Assembly: GCA_964427285.1 (NCBI GenBank)
Contig: CAYRTS010000020.1
Span: 1-44,346, forward strand
DNA: 44,346 nt
From: SPCO01 sp964427285
GTDB taxonomy: Bacteria > Chloroflexota > Limnocylindria > Limnocylindrales > CSP1-4
Direction: 5' to 3'
Shown here: positions 1-8,361 of the stretch, in pieces
How the letters are laid out: each line of letters opens with the position of its first letter
Position numbering within the stretch: the first letter of the stretch is position 1
The notes under the pieces: generated by a model
What the model saw: the letters and a program-made list of their open reading frames with translations, nothing else
Database searches by the model: none
What the model was told of the DNA's origin: nothing
Position numbers and translations under genes: made by a program

Positions 1-74
1 GTCCGGCCGGCAGGCACGACCGGCAGGCACGACCGGCAGGCACGACCGGCACGGCCGGCAGGCACGGCCGGCAG
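1..74. repeat. Tandem repeat of a 13-bp unit at the window edge
   Basis: The unit GGCAGGCACGACC recurs about five times, with one shortened copy and a variant ending in ACGGCC. The array lies just downstream of the dprA stop codon and runs to the first base of the window. No coding frame is recognised in it. Repeats of this kind often end assembled contigs. Confidence 0.8.
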
Positions 75-76
75 TT

Positions 77-1486
77 TCAGATGTGGACGGACGAGCGAGC
101 TCGGACCGTCGCGGGGTCCGCGGCGGCCAGGCGGCCAGCCGGCCGGAAGCGACCGTGGATCCCAACCGCCAGGCCGTAACGCTCCAGCATGGTGAGGGCC
201 GCCAGCACGCTCGCCACGGGCCATCCGGTCACGGCCACCAGTTCGTCCACTGTGACCCTCCCAACGACAAGCTCGCGCCCAATCCGTGCCGCAGCCTGGC
301 CAACATCGACCAGCGTGGCGGCGGCATTGGTCGAAACACCAGGTTCCGCCAGGTGGTCGGCGAGGCCAAGATCATCGATCAACTGCGGAATCCCAGTCAC
401 CAGGCGGGCACTGTCGGCATGCTCACGCAGGAATTGCAGGCAGCCGGCAGAGGCCTCGGCGTCGATCGAACCCGGCACGATGAAACACTCGCGACCCTGC
501 TCAAGCGCCCAGCCCGCGGTGATCAGGGCTCCACTGCTCGCCGGTGCCTCAACCACGATCGTGGCGTCGGAGAGGCCGCTAATCACTCGATTGCGACGCG
601 GGAACGTTCCGCGGGTCGGCAGGATATCCGGAGCGAGCTCGGACACGATCGCCCCGCCCGCCGCCACGATCGACTCCGCGAGTCGCGTGTGGACCCTCGG
701 GAAGAGCACGGCGTGGCCAGACCCGATCACCGCGACCGTCGTTCCCCGGGCGTGGACTGCGGCGTTGTGCGCCGCACCGTCGATCCCGGTCGCGAGCCCT
801 GACACGACGGTTGACCCGACGGACACGAGGGACGCTGCGAGCCTGGCGGCCAGTGCCCGACCGGCGTCTGTTGCCCGTCGCGTGCCCACGATCGCGATGA
901 GGGATCGAGCTTCCATGGCGAGCGGATCGCCGAGGACGAACAGGACATGCGGTGGCATCTCGATCGCGGCAAGGCGCCGAGGGTACGTGGCGTCGTGGGT
1001 CGTGACGACCGAAAGACCCAGTGCCGCCATCCGCACCAGCGTCGCGCTGGCACGCTGGGCCGCGTCGGCGATCGCCCGAGGAAGGGCCGAGTTGAGCCGG
1101 TGGCCGGGCGTGCCATCCGGGTGATCCTCGTAGCGGGTTGTCGCGAGCCGGTCGATCCCGCCGGGCGACGAAGCCTCAGCCAGGATCGCGACGCCTGATC
1201 CAAACCGATTCAGCAGCGCGTTGAAGCTCAGCGGTCCGATCCCGTCAACTGCGGCAAGGACGGCCCAGGCGTCTCGTTCGGCCGACTTGCCCCCCGGACG
1301 TACTCCCGGCGCCTCGGCCGCGGGCGCCGCGGGCGCCGGAGGCGCCGTGTCGACGCCAGCAACGATTCCACGAGGCGCTCCGCCGGTCGCGGCTCCACCG
1401 ACTCGCCCAGCCCCAGGCGTGGCCCTCGGCTCGGACTCGACGGCCGACAGCAACCCAAGCGGCCCGAACGCTCCAACTCCCAACAC
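77..1486 (-). CDS. dprA: DNA-processing protein DprA (Smf)
   Basis: DprA binds incoming single-stranded DNA during natural transformation and loads RecA. From a GTG at 1486 the protein has 469 residues. The Rossmann-like core shows GTRRAT (about 201-206), GLATGIDGAAH (230-240) and the FPRRNR...SGL segment (295-305). A winged-helix DML1-like domain follows at about 400-450. Residues 1-68 are an Ala/Pro/Gly-rich extension before a helix-hairpin region with GIGP. The reading frame stays open far upstream inside comM, but that part is a shadow. GGAGG sits 9 nt before the GTG, which lies one base after the comM stop, so the pair is probably translationally coupled. The family is certain; the exact start is likely. 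Confidence 0.93.
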   Translation of the reverse strand: MLGVGAFGPLGLLSAVESEPRATPGAGRVGGAATGGAPRGIVAGVDTAPPAPAAPAAEAPGVRPGGKSAERDAWAVLAAVDGIGPLSFNALLNRFGSGVAILAEASSPGGIDRLATTRYEDHPDGTPGHRLNSALPRAIADAAQRASATLVRMAALGLSVVTTHDATYPRRLAAIEMPPHVLFVLGDPLAMEARSLIAIVGTRRATDAGRALAARLAASLVSVGSTVVSGLATGIDGAAHNAAVHARGTTVAVIGSGHAVLFPRVHTRLAESIVAAGGAIVSELAPDILPTRGTFPRRNRVISGLSDATIVVEAPASSGALITAGWALEQGRECFIVPGSIDAEASAGCLQFLREHADSARLVTGIPQLIDDLGLADHLAEPGVSTNAAATLVDVGQAAARIGRELVVGRVTVDELVAVTGWPVASVLAALTMLERYGLAVGIHGRFRPAGRLAAADPATVRARSSVHI

Positions 1487-1487
1487 C

Positions 1488-3110
1488 TCAGCTCGCCTCC
1501 AACGCGGCCAGACGCAGGTCAGCGGCGCGGAACCAGGCCGCTTCGTCCAGGTGGGCCTCGTCGACAACCGCGTCGCCGGCCATGTCCGCGATCGTCCGCG
1601 CCACACGCAGGATCCGTTCCGTTCCACGGCCACTGGCTCGCTCCAGATCCGCCAGGTGGATGACGTGTCGTTGCGCGGCGACCGAGAGCCGACAGGCGGC
1701 CCGCAACGCCTGGCCTGCCAGCCGACCGTTGTCGACGTTCGCCCCCCGCTCGACCGCGCGGGTCCGTGTGGCGGCGATGCGACGCGCAACCGTGGCGGAA
1801 TCCTCGGACTCCGCTCCGCTGACGATCGAGCGCGGAGCGACCCTCGGCATGGAGACCCACAGGTCGATCCGGTCCCGCAGCGGGCCGGACACTCGTCGCT
1901 GGTATCGCGGCGGCACCGAGGGTGGGCAGGAGCACGTGCGGTCGCCAATCCCCGCGTAGCCACATGGGCACGGGTTCATCGCCGCCACCAACTGGAATCG
2001 AGCCGGAAAGACGGTCGCGCGTCCGGCTCGGGCGATTGCCACCCGGCCCTCCTCCATCGGCTGCCGGAGTGCCTCGAGGACGTCGCGATCAAATTCCGGC
2101 AGCTCGTCGAGAAAGAGCACGCCCTGGTCCGCCATGGTGACCTCGCCCGGCGAAAGCCGGGGACCCCCGCCGACCATGGCCGCATAGGAAATCGTATGGT
2201 GCGGCGTCCGGAACGGCGGCTGGCGGCGGAGCTCGCGAATCGGTCCTTCGCCGGCGGCCGAGGCTACCACCGTCGCGGCGAGTGCAGCCGCGTCATCGAG
2301 CTGGGGCAGAAGCCCCGGGATCGTTCGCGCCAGCAGCGTCTTCCCCGAGCCGGGCGGACCCAGCAGCAGAAGGCCATGCCGGCCAGCCAGGGCGATCTCC
2401 AACGCCCGCCGAGCCTGGGCCTGCCCACGAACCTCGGCGAAGTCCGGGACCGCTCGGCCCTCCGGCACGACCAGGGACAAGGCGGCCACATCATCCGATC
2501 GACCTGATCTGTCGCGGCCGTGTGGCCCGTCCAGCGTGTCCGATCGATCAGCCAGCTCGACCAGCTCGACCCTGGGCGGCGATGTCCTGATTCGGCCACC
2601 CCGACGTGCCCGGATGAGCTCGACCGCGCCATCCAGCGCGCTGACACCAAGGACCTCGACGCCTTCGACCAGTGCCGCTTCCTCGACGGCGCTCGCGGCC
2701 ACAATCACTCGACCGATTCCTCGTCGCGCCAATGCGGCGACCATCGGCAGGACGCCGGGAACTGACCGAACCTCGCCGCCCAGCGACAGCTCCCCGATGA
2801 GCGCCACTCGGCCCGTACCAGGCCGGACCTGCTCAGATCCGAGCAGGATCCCAACGGCGATGGCCAGATCAAGGGAAGCGCCCGCCTTGCGCAGGTCGGC
2901 CGGCGCCAGGTTCACGGTGATCCGTCGCGGCGGGTAGATGAAGCCGGCGTTGCGCAGCGCGCCCCGAACGCGCTCGCGAGCTTCCTGGAGCGCCGCGTCG
3001 GCGAGACCGACGATCGTGAAACCAGGTAGCCCGGGCGCGACGTCGACCTCGACCCGGATCATCCGGCCCTCGAGGCCGTACAGCGTCGCCGAGGGAACAA
3101 TCGCCAGCAT
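1488..3110 (-). CDS. comM: ComM/YifB family AAA+ ATPase (Mg-chelatase-like)
   Basis: ComM is a hexameric helicase that promotes branch migration during recombination of transforming DNA. The 540-residue protein is full length. The N-terminal Lon-protease-like fold begins ATLYGLEG and continues GLPGFTIVGL. The Walker A motif GPPGSGKT is at 251-258 and Walker B VLFLDEL at 331-337. A cysteine cluster (CPCG...TCSC, 381-395) lies in the Mg-chelatase-type insert and a C-terminal lid domain ends the protein. It is directly upstream of dprA, the usual competence pairing. The ATG has no SD but sits 7 nt after a TAGCCT box, so the mRNA may be leaderless. Confidence 0.95.
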   Translation of the reverse strand: MLAIVPSATLYGLEGRMIRVEVDVAPGLPGFTIVGLADAALQEARERVRGALRNAGFIYPPRRITVNLAPADLRKAGASLDLAIAVGILLGSEQVRPGTGRVALIGELSLGGEVRSVPGVLPMVAALARRGIGRVIVAASAVEEAALVEGVEVLGVSALDGAVELIRARRGGRIRTSPPRVELVELADRSDTLDGPHGRDRSGRSDDVAALSLVVPEGRAVPDFAEVRGQAQARRALEIALAGRHGLLLLGPPGSGKTLLARTIPGLLPQLDDAAALAATVVASAAGEGPIRELRRQPPFRTPHHTISYAAMVGGGPRLSPGEVTMADQGVLFLDELPEFDRDVLEALRQPMEEGRVAIARAGRATVFPARFQLVAAMNPCPCGYAGIGDRTCSCPPSVPPRYQRRVSGPLRDRIDLWVSMPRVAPRSIVSGAESEDSATVARRIAATRTRAVERGANVDNGRLAGQALRAACRLSVAAQRHVIHLADLERASGRGTERILRVARTIADMAGDAVVDEAHLDEAAWFRAADLRLAALEAS

Positions 3111-3117
3111 GCTGCGC

Positions 3118-3149
3118 AGGCTAACTAGCGACCCTCATCCCCGACTCAA
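3118..3149 (-). promoter_or_regulatory. Candidate promoter of comM-dprA, leaderless type
   Basis: On the minus strand TTGAGT (3144-3149) is followed after 16 nt by TAGTTA (3122-3127). The overlapping TAGCCT (3118-3123) lies 7 nt before the comM ATG. Either -10 choice puts transcription start at or within a few bases of the ATG, and no SD is present. Confidence 0.5.
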
Positions 3150-3220
3150 CGGCGCCTCACCCCGCACTTATCTGCCAGAGTGCCCGGGCAGAATTGTCAA
3201 TGGCCAAGTGACGCTGAGCC

Positions 3221-3226
3221 TATGAT
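3221..3226 (+). promoter_or_regulatory. Candidate -10 box, leaderless start of the GNAT gene
   Basis: TATGAT ends 7 nt before the ATG at 3234, with no SD between. TTGTCA at 3194-3199 is 21 nt upstream, too far for a standard -35. Confidence 0.45.
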
Positions 3227-3233
3227 CCAACCG

Positions 3234-4160
3234 ATGGACACGGACGCGCGCTGGCGATTGATCGCCGACCTGCCAAACCGGCTGGCGTCGGCGATCGACG
3301 CGTCCGATCTCGACGCGGCAACGCGATCCCCCGACGGACTGGGCGTCGTGCGCACTGCTTCGAACGACGGGCTGTACATCGGGACCATGCTCACGCCCTC
3401 GACGATCCCGCATGTCACCCTCGGCTTCGACCCACCGATCGACGCGCGGGGACTCTGCGAGGCATGGGGGATCGTTCGACCCGTCGCGGTGTCCGGTGAC
3501 GTCCACCAGTCCAGGTGGTCGGTGCTCATTGCTGGCGACGAGCTGGCCGACCCGTACGCACGGCGGATCTCGGCCAGGCCGCTCACCGCTGGACGCTGGG
3601 ACGTCAACATCCGCCTCACGGCCCGACCAGCCGGGGGCCTTCCCAACGTCGTGTGCGGCGCGTCGCCGGCGTACGACATCGTCGAGCGGGGCGGCGCGGT
3701 CCGCGCGATCGAAGTATCCCTGACGAGCATACCCGCGTCTGTCGTCGACGCTGGCCATCCTGACGCGCGCGCACTGCTCCATGCGATGGCGACCGCGTTC
3801 CCGGTCTGGCGGGCCGGCTGGGGGGTGGAGGCAGGCTCGACCTTCGTTGTGCTCTACGAGGATGACCGACCCGTGGCCGGGGCCGCGATCGGCAACGACG
3901 AAGACGGGACGGTGACGGCGTCCCGGCTGTGCGTTGCTCCCGATCGACGCCGTCAGAGTCTTGGGGCGTCGCTGCTGGAGGCTCTCGAGGGCATGGCGCT
4001 CAAGGGCGGATCGGACCAGCTGCGGCTGGACGGCAGCGTGTTCCTGTCGGCCTCCGAGGTGCCCTATGCCCGCTATGGGTACGTCGTTGGCCCGCCATAC
4101 GACGGCGACGCTGATGCACCTGTGTGGGCGATCAAGGACCTCCGCAGACCAGACCGCTGA
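3234..4160 (+). CDS. GNAT family N-acetyltransferase
   Basis: This is a predicted acetyl-CoA-dependent acyltransferase of unknown substrate, about 308 residues. The C-terminal half carries the GNAT fold. A strand with TFVVLYEDDRPVAGAAIG is followed by RLCVAPDRRRQSLGASLLEALE, where the R-x-x-x-x-G/A acetyl-CoA pyrophosphate loop falls at about 238-244. A late YARYGYVVG segment is typical of the GNAT end. The N-terminal half is a separate domain that I do not recognise. The frame opens at GTG 3180, with ATGs at 3222 and 3234. I prefer 3234 because TATGAT lies 7 nt before it. The gene stands alone, divergent from comM. Confidence 0.75.
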   Translation: MDTDARWRLIADLPNRLASAIDASDLDAATRSPDGLGVVRTASNDGLYIGTMLTPSTIPHVTLGFDPPIDARGLCEAWGIVRPVAVSGDVHQSRWSVLIAGDELADPYARRISARPLTAGRWDVNIRLTARPAGGLPNVVCGASPAYDIVERGGAVRAIEVSLTSIPASVVDAGHPDARALLHAMATAFPVWRAGWGVEAGSTFVVLYEDDRPVAGAAIGNDEDGTVTASRLCVAPDRRRQSLGASLLEALEGMALKGGSDQLRLDGSVFLSASEVPYARYGYVVGPPYDGDADAPVWAIKDLRRPDR

Positions 4161-4184
4161 TCGCAGGCACGAGCGCCTCTAGCT

Positions 4185-5360
4185 CTACCGCGCCGGAGCC
4201 GGGACGGCCGAACCGGCAGCGGCCGCGGCCGACTTGTCGACCGCCTTGGCGAACTGGAGGAGCGATCCGCCAAGCGCTGAATCTGCCTTGGTGAACATGA
4301 ACGGCGCCCCGGAATTGAGGGCGCTGATCGCGCCGCGGTACTCGTTGACGACCTGGTGGTCGATCGTTCGGCGCAGCGCCCCCTCGGCATTCTTGACGTT
4401 GATTCCGGTAAAGGCGTTCGAGCGATTCAGGACCAGCTGGACCTTGGCCGCCGGGTAGCCCAGGTGCTGCATCGTCTCGAGGATCAGTCGGACGTTCTTG
4501 AGACACGACAGGTCCGCGGTCATCACCACGAAGACGATCTCGGCGGCCTCGAAGACGCCAAGATTGACATCGTCGAGGCGCTTGTCGACATCGATCAGGA
4601 CGTAGTCGTACATCGTTGCCAGGATCGAAGCGATATGGGGCAGATGCTCCGGATGGACCAGCTCGGCGGTCTCCGGCGACGGTGGGGCCAGCAAGAGATC
4701 GATCCCGGAATCGTGCTTGACCATGACCTGGCGGATCAGGTCCGCATCGATCGTCGGCGCCGAGACCACATCGACGATGCTCTTGCGATCGAGCCCCAGG
4801 TCCAGGAAGACCCGATGGTCGCCAAATTGCAGGTTGCCATCAACGAGGGCGACCTTGCGTCCGAGCTCGCGGTGGAGCGCGATCGCGGCGTTGATCGAGA
4901 TCGTCGTGGACCCAACGCCACCCTTGGCCGGGTAGAATGCCAGGACCCGCCCGAGCGGAGGCCGGGCCAGCAACGTCTCGCGCGGCGCAAACCGGGCCAG
5001 CAGGCTCTTGATCCGCGCCAGCAGCTCAGCTGGATGGAACGGCTTGATCAGGTAGTCATCGGCACCGGCACGGAGGCCGCGAACCTTCTGCTCCACCTCG
5101 CGCTCGGCGGTCAGCATGATGATCGGGACGTGGGTGTTTGGCGGCTCCTCGGCCCGGATCCTGGTCGCCACCTGGTAGCCGTCGAATTTGGGCAGCACGA
5201 CATCAAGAAGGATCAGATCCGGAGATTCCGCGCCCCACAGGCGGATGCCCTCGGCGCCGTCGGCGGCCACGATGACGTCGTACCCCTCCTGCCTGAGACT
5301 CTGCTGCAGGAGTCGTTGAACGTTCAGGTCGTCATCGACGACGAGGATCTTGGCCGGCAT
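4185..5360 (-). CDS. CpaE/TadZ-type protein: receiver domain fused to ParA/MinD-like ATPase
   Basis: The 391-residue protein starts at ATG 5360, behind GGAGG with a 4-nt spacer. Residues 1-125 form an intact response-regulator receiver: acidic cluster DDD 9-11, phospho-acceptor D53 in ILLDVVLP, T84, and K106 in IKPF. From about 138 it is a MinD/ParA-like domain. Its Walker A reads KGGVGSTT (146-153): the first lysine is kept, but serine replaces the canonical P-loop lysine, as is common in CpaE/TadZ pilus-localisation ATPases. A short Ala/Pro tail ends it. Such proteins position type IVc (Tad) pilus machines, but no tad genes are in this window. A paralogue lies at 34570-35721 with the opposite pattern of conserved residues. 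Confidence 0.85.
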   Translation of the reverse strand: MPAKILVVDDDLNVQRLLQQSLRQEGYDVIVAADGAEGIRLWGAESPDLILLDVVLPKFDGYQVATRIRAEEPPNTHVPIIMLTAEREVEQKVRGLRAGADDYLIKPFHPAELLARIKSLLARFAPRETLLARPPLGRVLAFYPAKGGVGSTTISINAAIALHRELGRKVALVDGNLQFGDHRVFLDLGLDRKSIVDVVSAPTIDADLIRQVMVKHDSGIDLLLAPPSPETAELVHPEHLPHIASILATMYDYVLIDVDKRLDDVNLGVFEAAEIVFVVMTADLSCLKNVRLILETMQHLGYPAAKVQLVLNRSNAFTGINVKNAEGALRRTIDHQVVNEYRGAISALNSGAPFMFTKADSALGGSLLQFAKAVDKSAAAAAGSAVPAPAR

Positions 5361-5376
5361 CAGTCCTCCAGGGAGC

Positions 5377-5394
5377 CGCCCGCTCCGGCGGGCG
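5377..5394 (-). promoter_or_regulatory. Hairpin in the 5' leader, next to the ribosome-binding site
   Basis: A perfect 7-bp stem (CGCCCGC/GCGGGCG) with a 4-nt loop lies about 8 nt before the GGAGG of the receiver-ATPase gene and after its -10 box. It would form in the mRNA leader and could affect ribosome access. That role is inference. Confidence 0.5.
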
Positions 5395-5411
5395 AATGGA
5401 CAGCTCAGGCC

Positions 5412-5417
5412 ATTATA
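5412..5417 (-). promoter_or_regulatory. Consensus -10 box TATAAT
   Basis: TATAAT lies 52 nt before the ATG of the receiver-ATPase gene, between it and the SPFH stop codon. No good -35 is seen. A perfect -10 is notable in such GC-rich DNA and suggests transcription independent of the upstream SPFH gene. Confidence 0.6.
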
Positions 5418-5424
5418 GGTCCAG

Positions 5425-6342
5425 CTACGTTGTGGGAGCGCCGCGACCCGGCCGATCGACCCCACCCGCGGCCGAGCCCGGGGAAAGGAAATCGACAAAC
5501 GGATCGAGCAGCCGGGTGAACTCCATCGGGATCACGAACTTGGTCGCCGCGCCGGCCCCCAGGGCCTTGAGCGCCTCGAGGTATTGGAGCGACATCGTCT
5601 TCTGGTCGATGCCCTGGGCCGCCTCGAAGATCCTCGTCAGCGCCTGGCCGAAGCCTTCGGCACGCAGGATCGCCGCCTGGCGATCGCCCTCGGCCCGCAG
5701 GATCTCGGCCTGCTTCTGCCCCTCGGCAACGTTGATCGCGGCCTGGCGGGACCCTTCGGATTCGGTGATGACCGCGCGCCGGGTGCGCTCGGCGGAGAGT
5801 TGTCGGTTCATCGCGTCCTGGACATCGCGCGGCGGCGTGATTTCGCGGATCTCGACGGTTGTCACCTTGCCGCCCCAGCGCTCGGTTACCTCATCGAGCT
5901 TGACCCGCAGGACCTCGTTGATCTGCTCGCGCTTGGACAGGACCTCGTCCAGCAGGATGTCCCCGATGACCGCCCGGAGGGTTGTTGTTGCGACGCCTTG
6001 GAGAGCGCCAGGAAAGTTGACCACGTTGACCACGCTCTTGAGCGGATCGCTGATCCGCCAGTAGATCAGGAAGTCGACGTTGATCGGGGCGTTGTCGCGG
6101 GTGATCGTGGTCTGGCTGGGGACCTCGATGAACTGCTCGCGGACATCGACCTTGACCGGACGATCCAGGACGGGAATGAGAAAACGCAGGCCGGCGTCGC
6201 GGACCATGCTCTCGTTGGTGCGCCCGAGCCGGAAGACCACCATCTTCTCGTACTGCTGCACCACCCGGATCGATAGATAGACGACGACCAGGAGCACGAC
6301 GGCGACGAATGCGACGGCTGCGGCGATGATCGGGACTTCCAT
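5425..6342 (-). CDS. SPFH/Band 7 membrane protein (slipin/stomatin type)
   Basis: The 305-residue protein starts at ATG 6342 behind GGAGG with a 5-nt spacer. One N-terminal membrane anchor (about 3-26) precedes a stomatin-like SPFH domain (YEKMVVFRLGR, then GLRFLIPVLDRPVKVDVRE). Next comes an Ala/Glu-rich coiled coil with repeated AEG motifs (EGQKQAEILRAEG). It lies 16 bp after the nfeD stop codon. SPFH slipins and membrane-bound NfeD proteases are a well-known partnership in membrane-domain quality control, where the protease can cleave the slipin C-terminus. The frame extends upstream to 6393, but the SD favours 6342. Confidence 0.92.
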   Translation of the reverse strand: MEVPIIAAAVAFVAVVLLVVVYLSIRVVQQYEKMVVFRLGRTNESMVRDAGLRFLIPVLDRPVKVDVREQFIEVPSQTTITRDNAPINVDFLIYWRISDPLKSVVNVVNFPGALQGVATTTLRAVIGDILLDEVLSKREQINEVLRVKLDEVTERWGGKVTTVEIREITPPRDVQDAMNRQLSAERTRRAVITESEGSRQAAINVAEGQKQAEILRAEGDRQAAILRAEGFGQALTRIFEAAQGIDQKTMSLQYLEALKALGAGAATKFVIPMEFTRLLDPFVDFLSPGSAAGGVDRPGRGAPTT

Positions 6343-6358
6343 GGGGACCTCCAAGCGA

Positions 6359-7711
6359 TCAGGACTGCGGCGATGATGACGGTTCGGGCTCAACGATGAC
6401 GGTCAGCCCCTCTGTGGCCACGACCCGCACGGACGCGCCACGCTCAAGGGACTGGCCATTCACCGAGCGGGCGGACCACTCTTCGCCTTCCACGTAGACG
6501 GACCCGAGCGGGTCGATCCCGCCGCGGACGATGCCGAGGGCGCCCGGAGATACAGCGATGGCGCTGCCGACGACCCCGAGCGGCGACGCCATGCCGCGGC
6601 TCCTGACCGCGGCCCCCACGATCAGAGCCAGGAACAGACCGCCCGTCAGCGTGGTGGTCACGATGACCGGCGCTGCCACCGCGGCCAGTGGCTGGAACGG
6701 GTCCCCCGGCTGGGTGAACAGGGCGGACGCGCCAAGCGCAAGACAGACGAGGCCGCCGGCGCCCAGCAGTCCATGGCTCGTGATCGTCAACTCGAGCCCG
6801 ATCAGGATGACGGCCAGCAGGATCAGGAGCAGTCCGCCGACGTTGAGCGGGAGGCTGCCGAACCCGATGAACGCGAGCACGATCGCGAGGGCACCCAGGA
6901 TTCCAGTCACGAAGTTCGGGTTCTGGAGTTCGAACAACAGGCCGTAGAAACCGATGGTAAACAGGATGAACGAGATGTTCGGATCCGATAGCAGGTGGAG
7001 GAACTCCTGGAACGGGTTCATCGCCAGTTCGTCGACCGTCGCACCCGCCAGCGCCAGCGTTCGGGGCTGTCCGGCAACCTCTACCACGCGACCGTCGGCA
7101 AAGGCGAGGACAGCCTCGATGCTGTCCGCGATTCCGTCGACCGCACCGACCGACACGGCCTCCGAGGCGGCCGACGAGCGGGCATCACGGACCGTCTCCT
7201 CGGCCCACTCCACATTGCGCCCGCGTGCCTCGGCAATCGAGCGGATATTGGCAATCGCGTCGTTGAGCACCTTCCGGCCAAGTGTGCCTTCGATGTCCTC
7301 GCCCGAACCGGAGATCGGCGAGGCTGCCCCGATGTTGGTCCCCGAGGCCATCACGGCGACGTGCCCCGCCAGCGTGATGAACGTGCCGGCGCTAGCCGCA
7401 CGGGCGCCGGATGGTGCGACCCACACGATGACCGGCAGCGGGGCATCGAGAACGCTCGACACGATCTTCTGGGTCGCATCGAGGCTGCCACCCGGCGTGT
7501 TGAGCTGGATCACCACGGCCGAAGCTCCATCACCCGCCGCCACGGCGATGCCTTCTGCGAGGTAGCCCGCCAGGACGTTGTCCACGATGCCCGTCGCCGG
7601 GAGGACCACGACGGTGCCGCCCGCGGCACGCACCGGGCCGCCGGCCAGGATCCCGAGGATCCCGAACAGGAGCGGCAGAGCGAACAGCGATCGGGCGAGA
7701 TGACGAGTCAG
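6359..7711 (-). CDS. nfeD: NfeD-type membrane serine protease, probable CTG start
   Basis: This is a ClpP-class protease with a polytopic membrane domain and a C-terminal OB fold. Proteolytic motifs are NTPGGS, ASAGTF with the nucleophile serine (about residue 107) and GRKVLND with the general-base lysine (about 147). Four or five membrane helices and an OB domain follow. The first usable GTG (7631-7633) would begin inside the signal peptide. Translating upstream gives TRHLARSLFALPLLF...GGPVRA-AGG, a textbook Sec signal peptide. No ATG/GTG/TTG occurs between it and the in-frame TAG at 7730-7732. A CTG at 7709-7711 lies 6 nt after GGAGG, so I place the start there (450 residues). Co-transcribed with the SPFH gene. 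Confidence 0.88.
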   Translation of the reverse strand: MTRHLARSLFALPLLFGILGILAGGPVRAAGGTVVVLPATGIVDNVLAGYLAEGIAVAAGDGASAVVIQLNTPGGSLDATQKIVSSVLDAPLPVIVWVAPSGARAASAGTFITLAGHVAVMASGTNIGAASPISGSGEDIEGTLGRKVLNDAIANIRSIAEARGRNVEWAEETVRDARSSAASEAVSVGAVDGIADSIEAVLAFADGRVVEVAGQPRTLALAGATVDELAMNPFQEFLHLLSDPNISFILFTIGFYGLLFELQNPNFVTGILGALAIVLAFIGFGSLPLNVGGLLLILLAVILIGLELTITSHGLLGAGGLVCLALGASALFTQPGDPFQPLAAVAAPVIVTTTLTGGLFLALIVGAAVRSRGMASPLGVVGSAIAVSPGALGIVRGGIDPLGSVYVEGEEWSARSVNGQSLERGASVRVVATEGLTVIVEPEPSSSPQS

Positions 7712-7722
7712 CGGAAGCCTCC
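7709..7722 (-). promoter_or_regulatory. SD GGAGG (7718-7722) before a CTG start (7709-7711)
   Basis: GGAGG, a 6-nt spacer, then CTG. No ATG, GTG or TTG is available in frame upstream of the signal peptide's hydrophobic core. Confidence 0.7.
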
Positions 7723-7734
7723 GGCGCCCCTATG

Positions 7735-8361
7735 CTACAGCCGCCCCTGTCCTGCAGCTGCCCCTTCGCGAGCCTCGATGAACTCGAAGGCGAGTCGACT
7801 CCAGGTTTCAAGGCGATCGGCAACCGCGGCCACTTCGCTGGCGGTGACGAAGGCCCCGGTCAGCTTGTCCTTCTCGCGAATCGTCACGCTCCGACCGCCG
7901 ACGTCGGCGACGTAGACCGCGCCGAGGTGGACCGCGCCGACGGGTGTCGTGTCGTCGTTGAGCAGGGCGATGAGCTGAAACTCGGGCACGAAATCGGCGC
8001 TGAGTTCCTCGTGCCACTCGCGATGCAGTCCTCCAAGCAGGCCACCGTCGCCCGGGTTCAGGTGGCCACCGACCCCGATCGATTGGCGGCCGTGCAGCCT
8101 CGCGTCGGCGCCGCCGGTGGAGCGAAGCATCAGGAAGTAGCGAGGGCCGTCGCGCAGCACCAGATAGGGAATGATCTGCTTGAACGCGGGATCGAGCTCC
8201 ATCGCAGCCCGCGGCTCATATCGCCCTTCGCGCCCCACGGCGACCTCGAACGCCTCCAGCCCGTCGACCCGCAGGCCGTACCAGTTTGCGGCGTCGGGCA
8301 GCGCGGCCCGAGGAACGACATAGACTCGTTCGGGTACGTCCTGACCGGGCCGGCCGCTCAC
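7735..8361 (-). CDS. Nudix-fold predicted phosphoesterase (COG4112-like)
   Basis: A 208-residue protein resembling the MutT-related predicted phosphoesterases. The core reads YLVLRDG..YFLMLRS followed by a degenerate Nudix box: GVGGHLNPGDGGLL then HREWHEEL (about 96-120). REWHEEL keeps the R-E-x-x-E-E metal-binding core, but spacing and the upstream glutamate differ from the canonical box, so the substrate cannot be predicted. Its GTG start overlaps the tyrA TGA by 4 bp (GTGA), and its stop lies 23 bp before the nfeD CTG. It is thus in one transcript with tyrA, nfeD and the SPFH gene. Confidence 0.72.
   Translation of the reverse strand: MSGRPGQDVPERVYVVPRAALPDAANWYGLRVDGLEAFEVAVGREGRYEPRAAMELDPAFKQIIPYLVLRDGPRYFLMLRSTGGADARLHGRQSIGVGGHLNPGDGGLLGGLHREWHEELSADFVPEFQLIALLNDDTTPVGAVHLGAVYVADVGGRSVTIREKDKLTGAFVTASEVAAVADRLETWSRLAFEFIEAREGAAAGQGRL

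Noticed and set aside
1..74. CRISPR array
   Set aside because: Units are 13 bp, directly abutting, and without unique spacers; this is a simple tandem repeat.
3194..3226. TTGTCA as the -35 for the GNAT gene
   Set aside because: The 21-nt spacer to TATGAT is too long for a standard promoter; only the -10 is kept.
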